NCBI RefSeq assembly: GCF_949987535.1
Contig: NC_080074.1
Coordinates: 25,875,268 to 25,939,267, forward strand
Origin: Balaenoptera acutorostrata
Taxonomy: Eukaryota > Chordata > Mammalia > Artiodactyla > Balaenopteridae
Direction: 5' to 3'
DNA: 64,000 nucleotides
Below, piece by piece: positions 1-12,955 of this stretch. The notes under the pieces are model-generated. The model was not told where the DNA came from and searched no databases. It saw only the letters and a list, made by a program, of their open reading frames with translations. Each line of letters starts with the position of its first letter. Within the stretch, counting starts at the first letter, position 1. The position numbers and the translations under genes are program-made.

Positions 1-227
1 ACCTGGAAGCTGAATTCTACTTCACTCATCTGATTATGGTGTTCAAGTCCCCCAGGCCGGCAGCCATGGTGCTGGACCGGTCCCAGGACTTTGGGAAGAC
101 ATGGAAGCCTTACAAGTACTTTGCAACTAACTGCTCGGCTACATTTGGCCTGGAAGATGATATTGTCAAGAAGGGAGCTATTTGCACTTCTAGATACTCC
201 AATCCTTTCCCGTGCACTGGAGGAGAG
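1..227 (+). CDS. NTN4: Netrin-4 exon, 3' part (laminin N-terminal domain)
   Basis: This is the end of an internal coding exon of netrin-4, a secreted basement-membrane protein that binds laminin gamma chains and modulates laminin network assembly, angiogenesis and axon growth. Frame: bases 1-2 finish a codon begun outside the window, then 75 codons run from 3 to 227. The translation opens [10 protein letters not shown] and ends PFPCTGGE, matching the LamN domain at roughly residues 121-195 of the human protein as I remember it. An N-C-S glycosylation sequon lies in [10 protein letters not shown]. The exon ends GAG at 225-227, followed by the donor gtaagg (228-233), phase 0. The ATG at 36 is an internal methionine, not a start. 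Residues LIMVF appear where I recall human LIVMF. The gene assignment is secure because the next exon continues the same protein. Confidence 0.96.
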
Positions 228-1156
228 GTAAGGGCACATGTTTAACTCTACACTGTAAGTAAGGTAGAAAAATGTTACCAGCCCACATTTTTTTTAAAGC
301 ATGAAGGTATACTTGTAGCAACATGAATGAAATTAGAATTTTTCATGAGCTTTATTTGTCATAAATTATTTCTCACCCTTAGACATGGATGTGTAGTCAT
401 TTTCAAGCAGGTTGCCCACTGGCTAGGTTTAAGTCAGATTTCTAAGATTTTAATTTTTTTCATTTTAAGAAAGAGTAAATATGCAACATTATCATTTTAC
501 CTTAGAGGTTTAAAAGGCTACTGATTTCTTCAGTTAGCAGGACTGCTTACTGTGCTTCTGAAGAGGCAAGAGTTACTGAGACAGCCTATTCCTGGAGCCC
601 ATGCTGGTATCTTCCTGAAACTTTTACCGTAAATAGGAAGTAAATAAAAACAAAGCCAAGGGAGAAAAAAATATGTTTGTCAGAAGGATACTTTTATGTA
701 ACAGAGGAGTTTTACTGTTAAGATTGCAAGAGTGCATAGCAAACAAATGAAGGTAGTTTCTTTTAAGATGCAGAAATTCTTTTTGGACACACATACACAT
801 CAGTCGCAGCTTAGGGTCTTGGGTCTATCCTGGGCGCAAGACCATCTCAATATCATTCTGCAAAACAGCCTCCTTAGCTACTAGTCCAATTTCTGTATGG
901 AATGTTTACTCTTTGTTTCATATTTCCCCTCTCCTAAGGGGGAAACATGTCTTTTTTAACTTGCACAGATGTACCTAGAAAGCCCTCCCCCACTGAGATA
1001 TGTGAAAACATGGAATTTAGAGGCAATTGAGAGAAAGCAGATTAAAAGAATAAAATACCTCCAACGTGTAGATCAAGAAATATCAATGCAGAAAAAAAGA
1101 GAAGAGAAAGTATAGTATTTCTAATTCTAGTACATGACACAAACACACAGAGTAGA
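228..1156. other. Unique intronic sequence, nothing recognised
   Basis: AT-rich intron DNA directly after the splice donor. I see no repeat family, RNA gene or convincing regulatory motif. Short open frames here show no coding character. Confidence 0.6.
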
Positions 1157-1375
1157 TAAGTGGTCCTCAACAAGGAGTGATTTTGTTACCCCCCCCCCCC
1201 ATCACGAGGGGGACATTTTTGCTGGGGAGAGGGACACTGTTGGCATCTAGTGGATGGAGGCCAGAGATGCCACTAAGCCTCCTACAGTGGGCAAGACAGC
1301 ATACCTCCCACTACTGTTCCCAGCAAAGAATTATTAGCTTAAAATGTCAATAGTGTCAAAGTTGAGAAAGCCTGG
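1157..1375 (+). mobile_element. MER20-like hAT-Charlie DNA transposon fossil
   Basis: The segment has the MER20 layout: a left end agtggtcctcaac, an internal block ggcatctagtgg, the block aaaatgtcaatagtg, and a right end gttgagaaagcctgg that is the imperfect inverse of the left end. MER20 is a non-autonomous hAT element of placental mammals, inactive since early eutherian times. A C12 run (1189-1200) lies where the family has a C-rich stretch. Family name is from memory of the consensus. Confidence 0.8.
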
Positions 1376-2712
1376 ACCAGGTGTTAAGCATATATCCAAT
1401 GCGTGTATTACAATGGCTACAGAGACTAAGATAATCATTCTTCTAGCAGTCATTTATATTACTATTCACAGGCTTCCCAGATGATTATATTTAGTAAACA
1501 TTCACTGAGCCCCTACTATGTGTGTCAGGCATTGTACTCAGTGCTGCTAATTCTGTCTTTGGTTTGGGGGACAGGGGTGCTTGCCAGGGACTTGATGGAA
1601 GGACTGGTGTGGAAACTTCTTCTCCCTCCTACCATAGACCCATATGGACTTTTGCCGTTGTTACCCAGCTACTTCTTCTTCTGTGTACACTCCTCAGACC
1701 AGGAACAGAGCTGCTGGCACCAGAGCCAAGCAGGATGTGGTACAAGCAGCACACAGACTATTTTCCATTCTTAGTCTTCTTTCCATTCTTCTCTAAAGTT
1801 GGCTTAATATTGTAAAGCTGCATGCACCCTGTCATGATGGACATTTTTAAAGATACCAGGACAGGAAAGAGACAGATAAGTTAGACTCATTGTTTTCTTC
1901 TGTGGAGAACACTTTGTGTAGCAAACAAATGAATGGCTTGAGCTCTCCGATTGCTTTGGAATTGATCCACAGGCTCCTATCAGTTCCCTACATCTCAGTG
2001 CTACTGGGCCATGTGTACCTATGAAGTAGCAAAAATAGAGTTTCAGTAACCAGATGGCAGGCATGCTTGCTTAGCAAATATCATATTGAATGTATTACAA
2101 TGGCCCAGCAATTACTTAGAGATGACTAAAGTAACATTTATTTAACCTATAGCAGAGCAAAATCTTGTCTTCTTTAAAGCCAAACTACTTATTGTCATCA
2201 ATGCTTACATCAAATTTCAAGCAGAGACAAAAATTTACGTTAGATAGATCTTTCAATGTGCAGTCACCTTTTATATCCAGTTAAAAAAATTTTTTTTCTG
2301 TAGTTGTTATCTCAGCAAACATATTTCAATGGCAAGAAAAACATCAAGTGCCACCTAGTTCTCTCTAGAGCATTATTTGCAAGTGTACATTAAACCATCA
2401 TAGAATTTCTTCCCTTCAGAGACAGGTTTGGGAACGAATCTTTCCCTCCTGAGTTAGAGAGTAGAAGAGAGTCTTCCTCAAAGGTAAGGACCAGAGGAAG
2501 CCCCCTAGGGAATGATTATTATCTACCTCTCGTATGTTGCTTTGGAATATAAATTAGTGCTGAGCTACAAATTAATTTTTCAGTACAACCCTGTATCCTC
2601 AATCACTCTCTTTGAAAATTGAGTGATCAGAAAAATAAGCCAATTAATCTAGCATCAAATAAGTAGTCTCAAATTTCATTTACTCCTTATTTATAATACT
2701 ATAGACCTGTAT
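1376..2712. other. Unique intronic sequence with a possible L2 3'-end scrap
   Basis: Mostly unassigned. At about 1490-1545, phrases such as cactgagcccctactatgtg resemble the reverse complement of the L2 3' terminus. Nothing else was recognised. Confidence 0.4.
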
Positions 2713-2725
2713 CTTCCTCCATTCT

Positions 2726-2966
2726 TTTTTTTTTTTAATTTATTTTATTTATTTTTATTTTTGGCCGCGTTGGGTCTTCGTTGCGGTGCGCGGGCTTCTC
2801 ATTGCAGTGGTTTCTCTTATTGCGGAGCACGGCGCGCAGGCTTCAGTAGTTGTGGCACACGGGCTTAGTTGCTCCGCGGCATGTGGGATCTGCCCGGGCC
2901 AGGGCTCGAACCCATGTCCCCTGCATTGGCAGGCGGATTCTTAACCACTGCGCCACCAGGGAAGCC
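2726..2966 (-). mobile_element. CHR-type tRNA-derived SINE
   Basis: Minus-strand copy: an A/T-rich tail at 2726-2760, a tRNA-unrelated body, then the tRNA-like head ending ccaccagggaagcc. The B box reads ggctcgaaccc on this strand. A 13-bp target-site duplication, cttcctccattct, flanks it at 2713-2725 and 2967-2979. The body is shortened relative to other copies in the window. Confidence 0.93.
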
Positions 2967-3354
2967 CTTCCTCCATTCTATGTAAGACTTCTCAGGCTTT
3001 CTCTAGGTATTATCCTACTACTCAGACTAATATAAATATATCCCAGACTTAATTTGTTTCCATTGTTCATTCTAAAATATTTCTTTGGGCTTTTAGGGCC
3101 CTAGAGAGTCCTGTAGTTTCATGTCTAAGAAATCAGATACGCCCATCTTCAGAGTGGAAGGCACCAGTCATCTGAAAGAGGACTTTAAAAATATAGGCCT
3201 GAAAAATCCACCCAGAAGAATACTTTTTAAATCCAAGAATAATTTTTAAATTTAAATACTTTTTAAATCCAAGTCAAATCTACTACACAGAAACTTTCTA
3301 AACTGGTCAGCAGTTTCAAAGAATAGGATATGGTTATCCTAAAATGTGTCTCCT

Positions 3355-3480
3355 TTACAGGAGAGGAGATTGAGGCTCAGAGGTAGGGCGATTTGCCCAA
3401 CGACATACAGTTAGTTAGTTATGTGACAGCGCTAGGACTAAATCAAAGTCTTCTGACTTTAAGTATAGTATTTGTTTCAT
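3355..3480 (+). repeat. MIR SINE fragment
   Basis: Core phrases such as gattgaggctcagagg and gatttgcccaacgacatac match the MIR core and 3' region of ancient mammalian tRNA-derived SINEs. Degenerate, with no TSD visible. Confidence 0.7.
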
Positions 3481-3989
3481 AAAACCATGTTCTCTCTCCA
3501 TTCCCTCTAAGAGTTGCTAGCAAAGAGCTATCTGCCTTTCTCCTCGCTCACTCTCTCACATTTGCTATTCATTTGTATGTAACATGAAGGTAAGAAAGAA
3601 TTTGCCAGATGGCTTTCTCCTGAGCAGGAATGTCCTCTGAGATGTCAGTGGTGTTCTGGGAATAAAAGTTTCCATGGCCAAACCAGATTGGGAAACACTG
3701 ACTGGGTTTAACAAAATTAGACATTTATAAGTATTTTATAAGACATTTATAAGACATTTATAAATATTCTCATTATGTGTCCTCTGTCTCCAAGTGGGAA
3801 GTATAGGATGGGACATTCCCAAACTTATTTGCCCATGCAACCCTCTTTTTGCAGAACTCCGATTACTATCTTTCAGAACTCTAGAGATCCTCAGAGCACA
3901 ACTTGGGAAATGCTGGGGTGGAGGTATTAAGTGCTCCCAAAATCCTGGTAAAAGGCACAGATGGGGGGAGATGTTGTTCAAGGGGAAGT

Positions 3990-4245
3990 TTCAGTTATGC
4001 AAGATGAACAAGTTCTGGAGATCTAATGTACAACAGTATGACTATAATTAACAATATTGTGTACTTGAAATTTGCTAGGAGGGTGGATCTTGAGTATTCT
4101 CACCACACATACCGAAAAGTGGTGACTATCTGAGGTGATGGAAATGTTAGCCTGAATGTGGTGATTATTTCACAATATTTATGTATATCAAATCATCAAA
4201 TTTATACCTTAAATACATACAATTCTTAATTTTCAAATATACCTC
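3990..4245 (+). mobile_element. Old L1 (L1MA-type) 3' end
   Basis: Typical L1M 3' UTR text: acaagttctggagatctaat, gtacttgaaatttgctagga, gtatatcaaatcatcaaat. The copy is 5'-truncated to about 250 bp and ends before an A-rich stretch near 4255. No coding part is retained. Confidence 0.82.
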
Positions 4246-4669
4246 CATTTTTTTTAAAAAAAGGCACAGGCAGACGTGGTGCTTGGCATGGTACTGGGAA
4301 TGGGGGTGGGGAAGGGAGAGATAGAGAACAAATAACTAAGTAAAATATACAGTATGCCAGAGTGTGATAAGTAGTAAGGAGAAAATAAAACAGGGTAGGG
4401 AATGGGGAATGCTGGCAGGGGAGGGCTTGCTGTTTTTAAAACAGGCTGAAGGATTTGTGTTTGATGGAACAGACAGTGACAAGAACTCTGAGTTCCTGGC
4501 AAGTTTTCTTGAGTGAACAAAATCTATACTTAAGGGTCCCATTTCTTTCAACCTGTTGATATGGAAAAATGAAGTTGTGTATTAAAATGACAAACACTGG
4601 TAAAAATCCCTCTTGCTAGTGTTTCTTAAAATGAGAGCATTTGAAAAGGAACCTGAATATCATTGATGG

Positions 4670-4795
4670 AAAAGCACATGACTGATGAGTAATCTGAAGC
4701 CTGAAGAGAGTTAAGTGACTTGTCTACAATTACTCAGCTGAAATTCGTGTTTCCTGACTTCTAGCCCAGTGCTGTTTCCACTATACTAGTTTGAA
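4670..4795 (+). repeat. MIR SINE fragment
   Basis: The part gttaagtgacttgtctac followed by ctgacttctagcccagtgct matches the MIR 3' half. Degenerate. Confidence 0.7.
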
Positions 4796-5299
4796 ATTCC
4801 TTTGTACCAAGCTGTGTAGTGTGAAAGATACAAAAACTATATACATTCCTTTCCTTCGTAATCCTTACAGTCCAGTGGGTAAGAGATTAAATGTGATAAT
4901 TTATGGACTGATTGATTAAATAATATGAGGTAGTGCATGATTAATTCCCCAAGTATGTTGTGAAAATAATATGCTTTGCAAGATCTGAGTATCTGTTTGT
5001 CTCTTTAGGCCATTGAAAAGGATTATATTTTAGTACCTTGTGATAAAGTCAGTATGGAACAAATGTGCAGAAAATGATAAATTAATCAGGTTTTTACAGG
5101 TATTTATATGTATAATGTCCTAAACAATATTTAGGATTTTTAAACTGAAAAGATAAAACAAAGTAATACATGAGTAGAAATGCTTTCTAAACACTATTCT
5201 TTGGTTAGCTACTTGTTTTCTTCAATCATTGAAATGTGCTCATGCCTATTTTTTCAGCAGCATCAGTCATGAGTCACAGTGGCAGCTCTTATCTACTGA

Positions 5300-5485
5300 A
5301 GCTTTCCCATCTGCCAGGCATTCTGTAGAGTCCTCTGCATCCCTTATTTTCACAAGAACCCTGTTAGTTGGGTACCAGTATTGACCCCATTTTACAGACA
5401 AAGTACCTGAGACTTAGTGAGTCAGAGTAACTTGGTCAGATTAAGTAAGTAATGAGCTAACTTGTGCCAGAGCTGGGATGATTAG
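5300..5485 (+). repeat. MIR SINE fragment
   Basis: Phrases ccaggcattctgtagag, ccccattttacagacaaag and ccagagctgggatgattag correspond to the MIR core and 3' end. Degenerate, no TSD. Confidence 0.72.
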
Positions 5486-6880
5486 CTTGCCTTAAAATTA
5501 TTTATATGATTAGGTTTTATTATAACTCCAAAATTAAAAACAAAACAAAACTAAAACTAAATTGCTCTGGTAGTTATTAAACTGTAAAACTTACAGTTTA
5601 ATTGATAATTTGTAATATGGGTATGTGAACTTTGCATAATAAAGTCAATTTTTTTTACATTAGATAGAAAAATAACAAGTAAAGATTCTTTGCACTTAAT
5701 GTTACCCAAGATCATTTAAAATAAACTATATGGGAATGAGTATTACAGTCCTTCAGTACCATTTAGCATACTTTTTATTTGACTGATTTGTTTGTTGGGT
5801 GGAAGGGAAATACTTTTTATCTAGTTGGTAACCGCTTTAAGTAATTCTTCTAAGTTATTAATGTTATGCTTTGAAGCATATTCTCAGCTCTAATTTTGTT
5901 GAACTTTTTTGAAAATAAAATGTTGTATATATTTGTTTAGAGTGTTTCAATTATCCACACCCTGGGGCTACTCCCTTCCTGTAGGGGTGGGGCTAGAGAC
6001 TTATAACAGCACATTAAAAAAAATGGCTTTAGTTTAAGGAAAACCCACAGGATGGTTATCAAGTAAAATTATTCAAAGGAGCTACATTAAAAATTTGAAC
6101 AAACCCAGAGATTAAATCAATAAACTTTGATTTATTGATTTCAATGGGTGAATACCCCCCCCCACCAAATACCTTCTTTCTGGCTATTAAAAAAATCTGT
6201 TTAGCATCTGCTTGCTTCCTATTTGTTCCATATGATGCTTTAACTTTGCCAGTATTTGGTTGTAATTTTCTGGAAACTTTGAGAGATCAGATTGCAAAAT
6301 GCTGAGTTAGTAACTGATGATTCATATTGAAAAATTAAGGCCAGACAGTGAGGAACAGACACCTGGAGGTCAGGTATATCTGGGCATACAAGGTAACTTC
6401 CTACCAAGGAGTGGAGAACACAAACCAGACTGGGAGTATTAGAGGCTGGGGGCTCTGGAAGATGAGGAAAATGAATCATGCCAGAGAATATGGAAGTTGC
6501 TGCTTCTGATCAGTAATCAGAATTGTCTGAAAAGTTACTGAATGTAATCTCTTTCTCGTCTGCACTCCCATGCACTCTGGTCACTCACATGTAACTATAA
6601 TATCATGTCCCCCATCTCTTCTATTCCTACAGTGTTCACTTCTTGAGGAACTTTGTCTCCTCTCTCACTGTATTCACTCTGTGGCTCCCAGACCCCCAAC
6701 CTCTGCACCTAGCACAGATCCCCACAAGGCATAAATGTCCAGAGTACATTTGGAGAATACTTCAGGACAGTGAGGAGGCTGGTGCTGAATTGAATTATAT
6801 GAAAATAACAGTAAAATGATAATACTGTTTACTAATTGTGTTGGATGTTACACAACTCCTAAGTATCCTTTCAAACTAGT
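5486..6880. other. Mostly unassigned intron with an L2 3'-end trace
   Basis: Unique AT-rich sequence. At about 6600-6730 the phrases cttcttgaggaactttgtct and cacctagcacagatccc resemble a sense L2 3' terminus. A short C run is at 6157-6164. No gene features seen. Confidence 0.45.
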
Positions 6881-6883
6881 CAT

Positions 6884-8130
6884 GATTCGTTCATTCTTCT
6901 TACAAATATTTATATAGTGTCTCCTATGTGCCAACTATTTTAGGAGTTGGGGACACACAGCAAAAAGTCAAAAACTGCTGCCCCTGAGTTTACATTCTAA
7001 ATGTAAGGTGCTAAACAAGTTAAGTAAGTAAAATATATGGAATGTTAGATAGTATCAATAATAAGTGTAAATTAAGAAAGAAAAAAAAAAGCAGGGAAGG
7101 GGGCTAGGAAGTAGGAAGGGGGTTTTAAATGTTTAGACAGAGCTCCCAGGGAAAGCCTCACTGTGACTTTTAAATAAGGACCTGAAGGGAAGCAGAAATG
7201 AGTCATGGGCATGTCTAGGGGAAGAGCAAAGGCCCTGAGAAAGTCTGCCTCCTACTGATAGGACAGTGAAGAGGCTGGTGCTGAAGCAGAGGGGTTGAGG
7301 TGTAGTATAACAGGTGAGGTCAGAGGTCAGAGGGATAATGGGGAGGTGTGGGAGATTATGTGGGCCTCATAAGTAGGTGCCCAGGATGGCCCGAATTTAC
7401 ACCTAGATCACTTAAATCCTATTAATTATTTGTAGCATCCCCTTTCACTCTCCAAGAGATCCCAGTTTGGACAATAAGTTATTATACAGTCATTGAGTTT
7501 TACTCTGAATGATATTGGAAGCCACTGGAGTCTTGAGCAGAGGGGCAATATGATCAATTTATTTTTAATAGGATTTCTCTGGTTTGTGTGTTAAGGAAAG
7601 ACCAAAGGGGGAAGCAGGGAGACCAGCTAGAATGCTGTTGCAATAATTCAGGCTAGATCTGATGGTGCATGGACAGAAGGTAGCAGTGGAAATGGTAAAA
7701 AGCTGTTGAGTTCTGGATCAGTTTTATGGATAAAAGCCAACAGCATTTGCTGACAGGTTGGATGCAGGGTATGAGAGAAAGAGAGAAGTAAGTATGTTTT
7801 TAGCCTGAGCACCTGGAAGAATGGGATAGCCAATTACTGAGATGAAGAAGACTCTAAAGGGAACAGATTTGGGGAGGAATGCCAGGAGCTTATATGTGGA
7901 CACGTTAGGTATGAGTTGCCTGTGAGACATCCAAGTGGAAATACCGAGTAGGCAGTTGGATCTGTGAGTTTAAAGTTCAGAGGAGAGGTCTGGACTAAAT
8001 ATATAAACTTGGGAGTCATCAGTGCAGAGATGATATTTAAAGCCATGAAACTGGATGAGATCATCGAGGGAGTGGGTGTGGATAGAAAAGAGGAAAGTCC
8101 AAGAATTGAGCCCAGGAGAGGATCAAAGTT
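6884..8130 (-). mobile_element. Long antisense L2 LINE remnant
   Basis: About 1.25 kb follows the reverse complement of the L2 3' region almost continuously: the inverse terminus at 6890-6960, tttacattctaaatg, gcaataattcaggctagatc, gacatccaagtggaaatacc and tgggagtcatcagtgcagag. L2 is an ancient, long-inactive LINE. Short open frames inside it (for example 7648-7833 and 7834-8064 on the minus strand) are decayed pieces of that element. Confidence 0.82.
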
Positions 8131-8355
8131 AGTCCACTGACGCTGCCATTACCAAAAACGCTTGGAACTGCCCAGGCTTATACAAGAACCAGTCTTACCA
8201 ATCTGCGGGTTCAATGGTTGTTTAATTAAGCAACAACATGAATTCGAATAACATTGACTTGCTACAGTCGAAACAGAGGGTACAAATTCTAAAATGAAAA
8301 GTCAGAGGCAAGGCATGAGAACTGCAACTTTAGGTTTTCAAAAGATGAACCGAAA
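8131..8355. other. CpG-retaining segment of unknown origin
   Basis: Immediately beyond the L2 homology lies about 220 bp with several CpG dinucleotides (gacgctgcc, aaacgcttgg, tctgcgggtt, attcgaataac, gtcgaaacag, accgaaac), unusual in a CpG-poor intron. I do not recognise it on either strand. It could be a more recent insertion or a conserved element. Confidence 0.4.
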
Positions 8356-10330
8356 CAAATAGGGAGAAGGGAAAGCACTGATCAGGTTATGAATGATGAT
8401 AGAAAAGGGAGAGGGAACAGTATTGAAGGAGAATGATAACCCTTGAAAATGTCATGCTGAAAGAGAAATGTTGATTTTAGGTGCTTTCAGATTTTAAGGG
8501 CCTCACATTCCATTTTATCTTGACTCATCCAACTTTTAATCTTTTTTTGACCCAAAATTCCAGCTATAGGAGCAATTTTTTGGAATGATTTTTTTAAAAA
8601 GGCATTTTTTAAATGCCCCTGAGCTATTACAGTATTGGAAATGAAATTAAAGTATAGCATTGTACACATTTTTTCTGCTTAGTGGGCTGTGAAATTTAAT
8701 TTGCAAAATGTGATGGAGAACATCTACCTAAGGCAAGGGTGCTGTGCAATTAATCCCATTTATGTAGAAGTATTTACATTTTCACAATCTTGAAAAATAT
8801 TAATGTTTTTATTAATGCTTATGTATTAATGTTTAGTTGTTCTATTAAGGAGGAGAAGAGAAAAGCATCATTTAGAGATCCCAGTATAATGTGCCAGTTT
8901 CTATTATGTTGGGCATTTTGTATACATCTCACTTTATCATCTCTAAGAAACAAGCTCTTTTTCTGGATAGTTTGTCTTGTTAACAAACAAACAAAAACAA
9001 AACACCAACACTCTTTCTATGTCATATTTCACTTGTCTTCCTAACTTTCCTGTAACTGACAGGAGCAGAAGTCTTTCAAGGCATCAGCTATGTTTGCCGA
9101 TGTTACTTTACACTTCATAATCACAGTTCCTAAAACAAAACAAAAAAAGTATGAAAAACATTCAGATGCTTTCTGCGTGACATCATTTGTGCTAACACTC
9201 TATCTTTCAGCAGCTACTGAAACAGGTTTCAGTGTTTTAAAATTAAATCAAAGAGAGAAAATTTAATCACTCCCTTATACTGTTTAATCTCCATTAAGAA
9301 TTTGTGTTTCTTTTTATTTCAGCCAACCTGACCTTGCTGAGGTCTTTGAGGCTTTCCATCAGTTCCTTTTGTAATTGATGCCCACATTTTTCTCATATCC
9401 TGTGTCCCAATGAATAAGGTTCTCTGACTCCACTCCCACCTCCAAATAAAAAGCAAAAGTAAATGGAGGCCACATCAACCACTTCTCTGTCAGAAGAACT
9501 AGGCACCTCAGTCTCCAACAACCCATGTTCACCATCCCAACACACCCAAAGGGGTAGGACACTACACTCACCCTGTTGTAACAATAGCTGTCTCTATGAT
9601 GATTACCAAAGTTCAGAAGAACATAGGCCCACTGGGGAATCCTTTCTGGGGCAGGGGACATAGTGAAGAGGTATAGTTTGCAACAACAGAAAGGTAATTG
9701 TCAACTCCTGCTCCCCAAACCCCTGACTACCTTCCTGCCCACATGCTCTATCAATCCTGTTTGTTACTTTTGGCCATTTTTCTTTCTAATTTTTATTTCT
9801 TCTCTTTAATAATTGAGTTATGTCACATTAGACCACTTCTTTTATCTCTTCTCTGGCCCCCAAATATCTATTGGTCTGCAAAAATGGACATGATACCTAG
9901 CCTGCTCCCATGATTTTCTCTCTGGAATCTTCTGTCAGTTCTCTCAACTCCATTGCCCCCTTGTCTGTCCATCACATCCCCATTCTAGATCAATTCTACT
10001 GTTCGCCTTCTTGCTCCTTCAGCTAAATAGCTGAACTCTAATGGGAAAAATAATAACACAATTGTGCTGAGAGATACCTCTACAAATTTATGTTTTCAAG
10101 CCTGAATTTGGCCCTCAAACTTCCCTGGAAATCCTTTTTCCCTCAGCTCCCTTTCACTCCTGCAATGACTCTTTCAAAGTGTCTTCTCCTCTCCCTAAGA
10201 CCCCTTCTCACACCCATTCCTTGCTCTCAGCCAAAGAGTTTGTCTCTTACCTCACTGAGAAAATAAAAACCTAAACAAATAGCATTACTGTCTAACCCAG
10301 AAAGACCCATCAAGGCGAAAACTGAGATTC
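8356..10330. other. Unassigned intronic sequence
   Basis: I recognise no repeat or gene here with confidence. The 100-residue minus-strand open frame at 9359-9661 overlaps other open frames on both strands and shows no protein family. Confidence 0.5.
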
Positions 10331-11135
10331 ATTCTCGATTCTTTTCTCTCCTTCACCCAGCTTCAGTCATTCACCAGGGCCTGTCCCATTCTGCTACTTC
10401 AGTGTCTCTTGAGTACGTATGCTTCTTTCCATCCCCACAGCTACAAATGGTGGTGCAAATCATTTCTATGTATTATTGCAATGTTCTCCTGAAGGTTCTC
10501 TCTCTTCTGTCTTGCTTGCTTCCCAATCTGTTCTCTATACCACACTCTGAAGGATCTTTATGAAATCTAAAATGTCACTTCTCTGCTTAAAACCCTTCAC
10601 TGACTCCAGCTTCCTCATAACGTAGTCCACGTTGTTTAATGGGGCATGCTAGGCCCTTTCTGAATACCCGCTGCCTCATCCTCATCACTGCCTCTTACAC
10701 CCCAGCCTCCAGCTCTGTCTATTGAACTACTTGTATTACCCCAAGGTGCCATGCTCTTTCTCATCCTCTGACCCTTGCACACATGCTTTCTTTTCCTGAG
10801 ATGCTCCTCTCTTCTGCTCCTCTCCCCAAGCCCTACCTCTCATCCACTTAGCTAAGTTGTCACTCAAATATTTTTGGATGGATGGATGAAAGGATAGATA
10901 ATTCCTATTCATCCTTGAGGACTTTCCTTAAACTTCACCTCTTTCCAAACTTCTGGGTTAGGTGCACTATGTATGTGCCTTACACCTGTGCACCCTTACC
11001 ACACGCTCACCTCTGTCATGGCGTTTATCACATTGTTCTGTGAGCTCCTTAAGGTAGTCCAGACCACACTTCGAGAAACACTACCCTTGCGTCTAACATG
11101 TTGCCTGCTAAATAGCTGTTTATCAAATATATGAA
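10330..11135 (+). mobile_element. Sense L2 LINE remnant
   Basis: Ordered L2-type phrases: tattattgcaatgttctcct, cttctctgcttaaaaccctt, cactgactccagcttcc, cccttgcacacatgctttc, and a terminus near ctaaatagctgtttatcaaa. About 800 bp, heavily diverged. A short tggatggatgga run at about 10875 interrupts it. Confidence 0.75.
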
Positions 11136-12285
11136 CTCTGAGGCATTATTATTGTTAATATTATCTATAATAACTATTTGTTACCTTTTGTTGTTTAAAG
11201 CATCTTTATGGCAGAGTACCTGGTCTGCAGGCACACTAAACAGTATGTTTGAGAGATGACTTGCTAAATGTCTGTTAAGTTAGCCATTTAGGATGACAGA
11301 TCCTAAGGCAGATAGTTAATTAGTACAATTTCTCAACAAGAACAATGTCGTAGCCTCCATCCCTTTGCAAACCCAAACCACAGGCTCTATTTCTAATCTG
11401 CAAAGGCCTGGTACAAAGGGTTGCAGTTTAGACGGAAAGGTACAAATCTATCAACACCTGTTGGAAAACAGCAGAAGGTGCATGTAAAGGTTAACTGGGG
11501 GATTTTGTTCAGTTTTTCATTGATATCATTGGAAATGATTGAATAGAGGGCCTCATGCTTCTGCTCCTGCAGTGCTTCCAGCTGGGCTTCTTTTCACAAT
11601 GCTGTGTTGGGTGCAAAGGTGGGTTTTTTTGTGATTCTGGAAGACAGTCACCTTATGACATGGTCTCTGGACAAACCTGTGCAGCTATCTGGTTCACTCA
11701 GATAAACTGCCAAAGTTGTTACTCCCTATCCCTAAGAAATATTATTTCAAGTAAGCCAAACCCCACTCACCTGCATTTCTAGAGTTGGGAGGAGAAACTA
11801 GCTTTGAAGAAAGAGGTTTAAATATTCTTTTCTTTGAAAAATCAAACCAAAAAAAACTTAAAAATATAAAACTTGTAAGTTATGTCTCTTTCTTATTATC
11901 TGAACTTCACTGTAGTATATTCCTGCCTTCAGGGAGTTCACAGTCTGATTGGGACTTTTAAATTGCTGTCTCTTAAAGTATAAAAAAATAATTGAAAGGT
12001 GGAGAAGGAAATTCCATGGAAAAGTGCACATGTGTGAAGAAGGTCAATGCTCAGAATGGTTGGAGAGTATGGAGTGGTGGGGAATGGAGAAGAGAGAGGG
12101 ATGAGGGAAGATGAGGCTAACCCTGAAGGCTCAGTTCAGGTTATACAGGGTCTAGTGTGCAAAGTATTTTGGACTTGATCCTGTGGGTAGTGGAGATCAA
12201 TCAGTAGCTCTTCTGGGTAAGGACAACATAATCAGAACTGTTTAAGAAAGACAACTCAGGGAACGGTGTGAAAGATTCTTGAGCA
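11136..12285. other. Unassigned intron, possible antisense L2 piece
   Basis: Mostly unique. At about 12000-12260, phrases such as ggtctagtgtgcaaagtat and gatcctgtgggtagtgg may be an antisense L2 segment, too diverged to be certain. Confidence 0.4.
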
Positions 12286-12289
12286 AAAC

Positions 12290-12955
12290 TTATGAGATTA
12301 AACTTAATAGTGATAAACTCCTCTTTTCAAAAATCAGCTGTAATACCACCAAAGAGGTGTGACTTATCAGCCATTCATGTGAAAAAGACCTGAGGGTTTC
12401 GTTTGACTGTAATCTCAATGTGAGTCAACAATACATCATGACTGCCAAAAAAGCTAATGCAGTCTTAGGCTGCATTAATAGAAAAATAATGCTCCAAACA
12501 AAAGAGAATAGTCCTTTTGTTATGTTCTCTAGTCAAAGCATAGCTAGAATATTATGTTCAGGTCAAGATATTCCTATTTAGAGAAAGCTGAGCAGAACTG
12601 GTGAGATCAATTAGAAACCTCATTATATCATGAACAATTAACTTGGGATATTTCGCCTATGAGAGAGGATTTATGGATGTTCAGGAATTGCTAGCATTCT
12701 TCAGATGTTTGAAGGGGGATTAAATGGACTCTGATGCTTTCAGAAAGCAAGAGTTTGACCAAAGAAAGACTTTTTAAAAAAACAGATGTATCCAAAAGAC
12801 AAAGTGAGATCCATTGAGTTTCTCATCCCATGAAATATTTCAGCAAAGGCTGAGTGAGCCTCTATGAGAGATGTTACAGAGAGGATTTGTGTACAGATTT
12901 GAAGATTTGTCTCAGGACCCCTTAATGTCTCATCCACCTCTGAATACATGGATTA
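12290..12955 (+). mobile_element. L3/CR1 LINE remnant
   Basis: The phrases tcaatgtgagtcaacaatac, gccaaaaaagctaatgcagt, ggctgcattaatagaaaaat and gaatattatgttcaggtcaa follow the reverse-transcriptase 3' part of mammalian L3/CR1 LINEs in order. Long inactive and full of stops. It overlaps the 69-residue minus-strand open frame at 12740-12949, which is therefore not a gene. Confidence 0.8.

Noticed and set aside
36..245. Open frame from ATG at 36 as a gene start
   Set aside because: The ATG is an internal methionine of the netrin-4 LamN exon; homology extends upstream to base 3, and the frame past 227 is intron.
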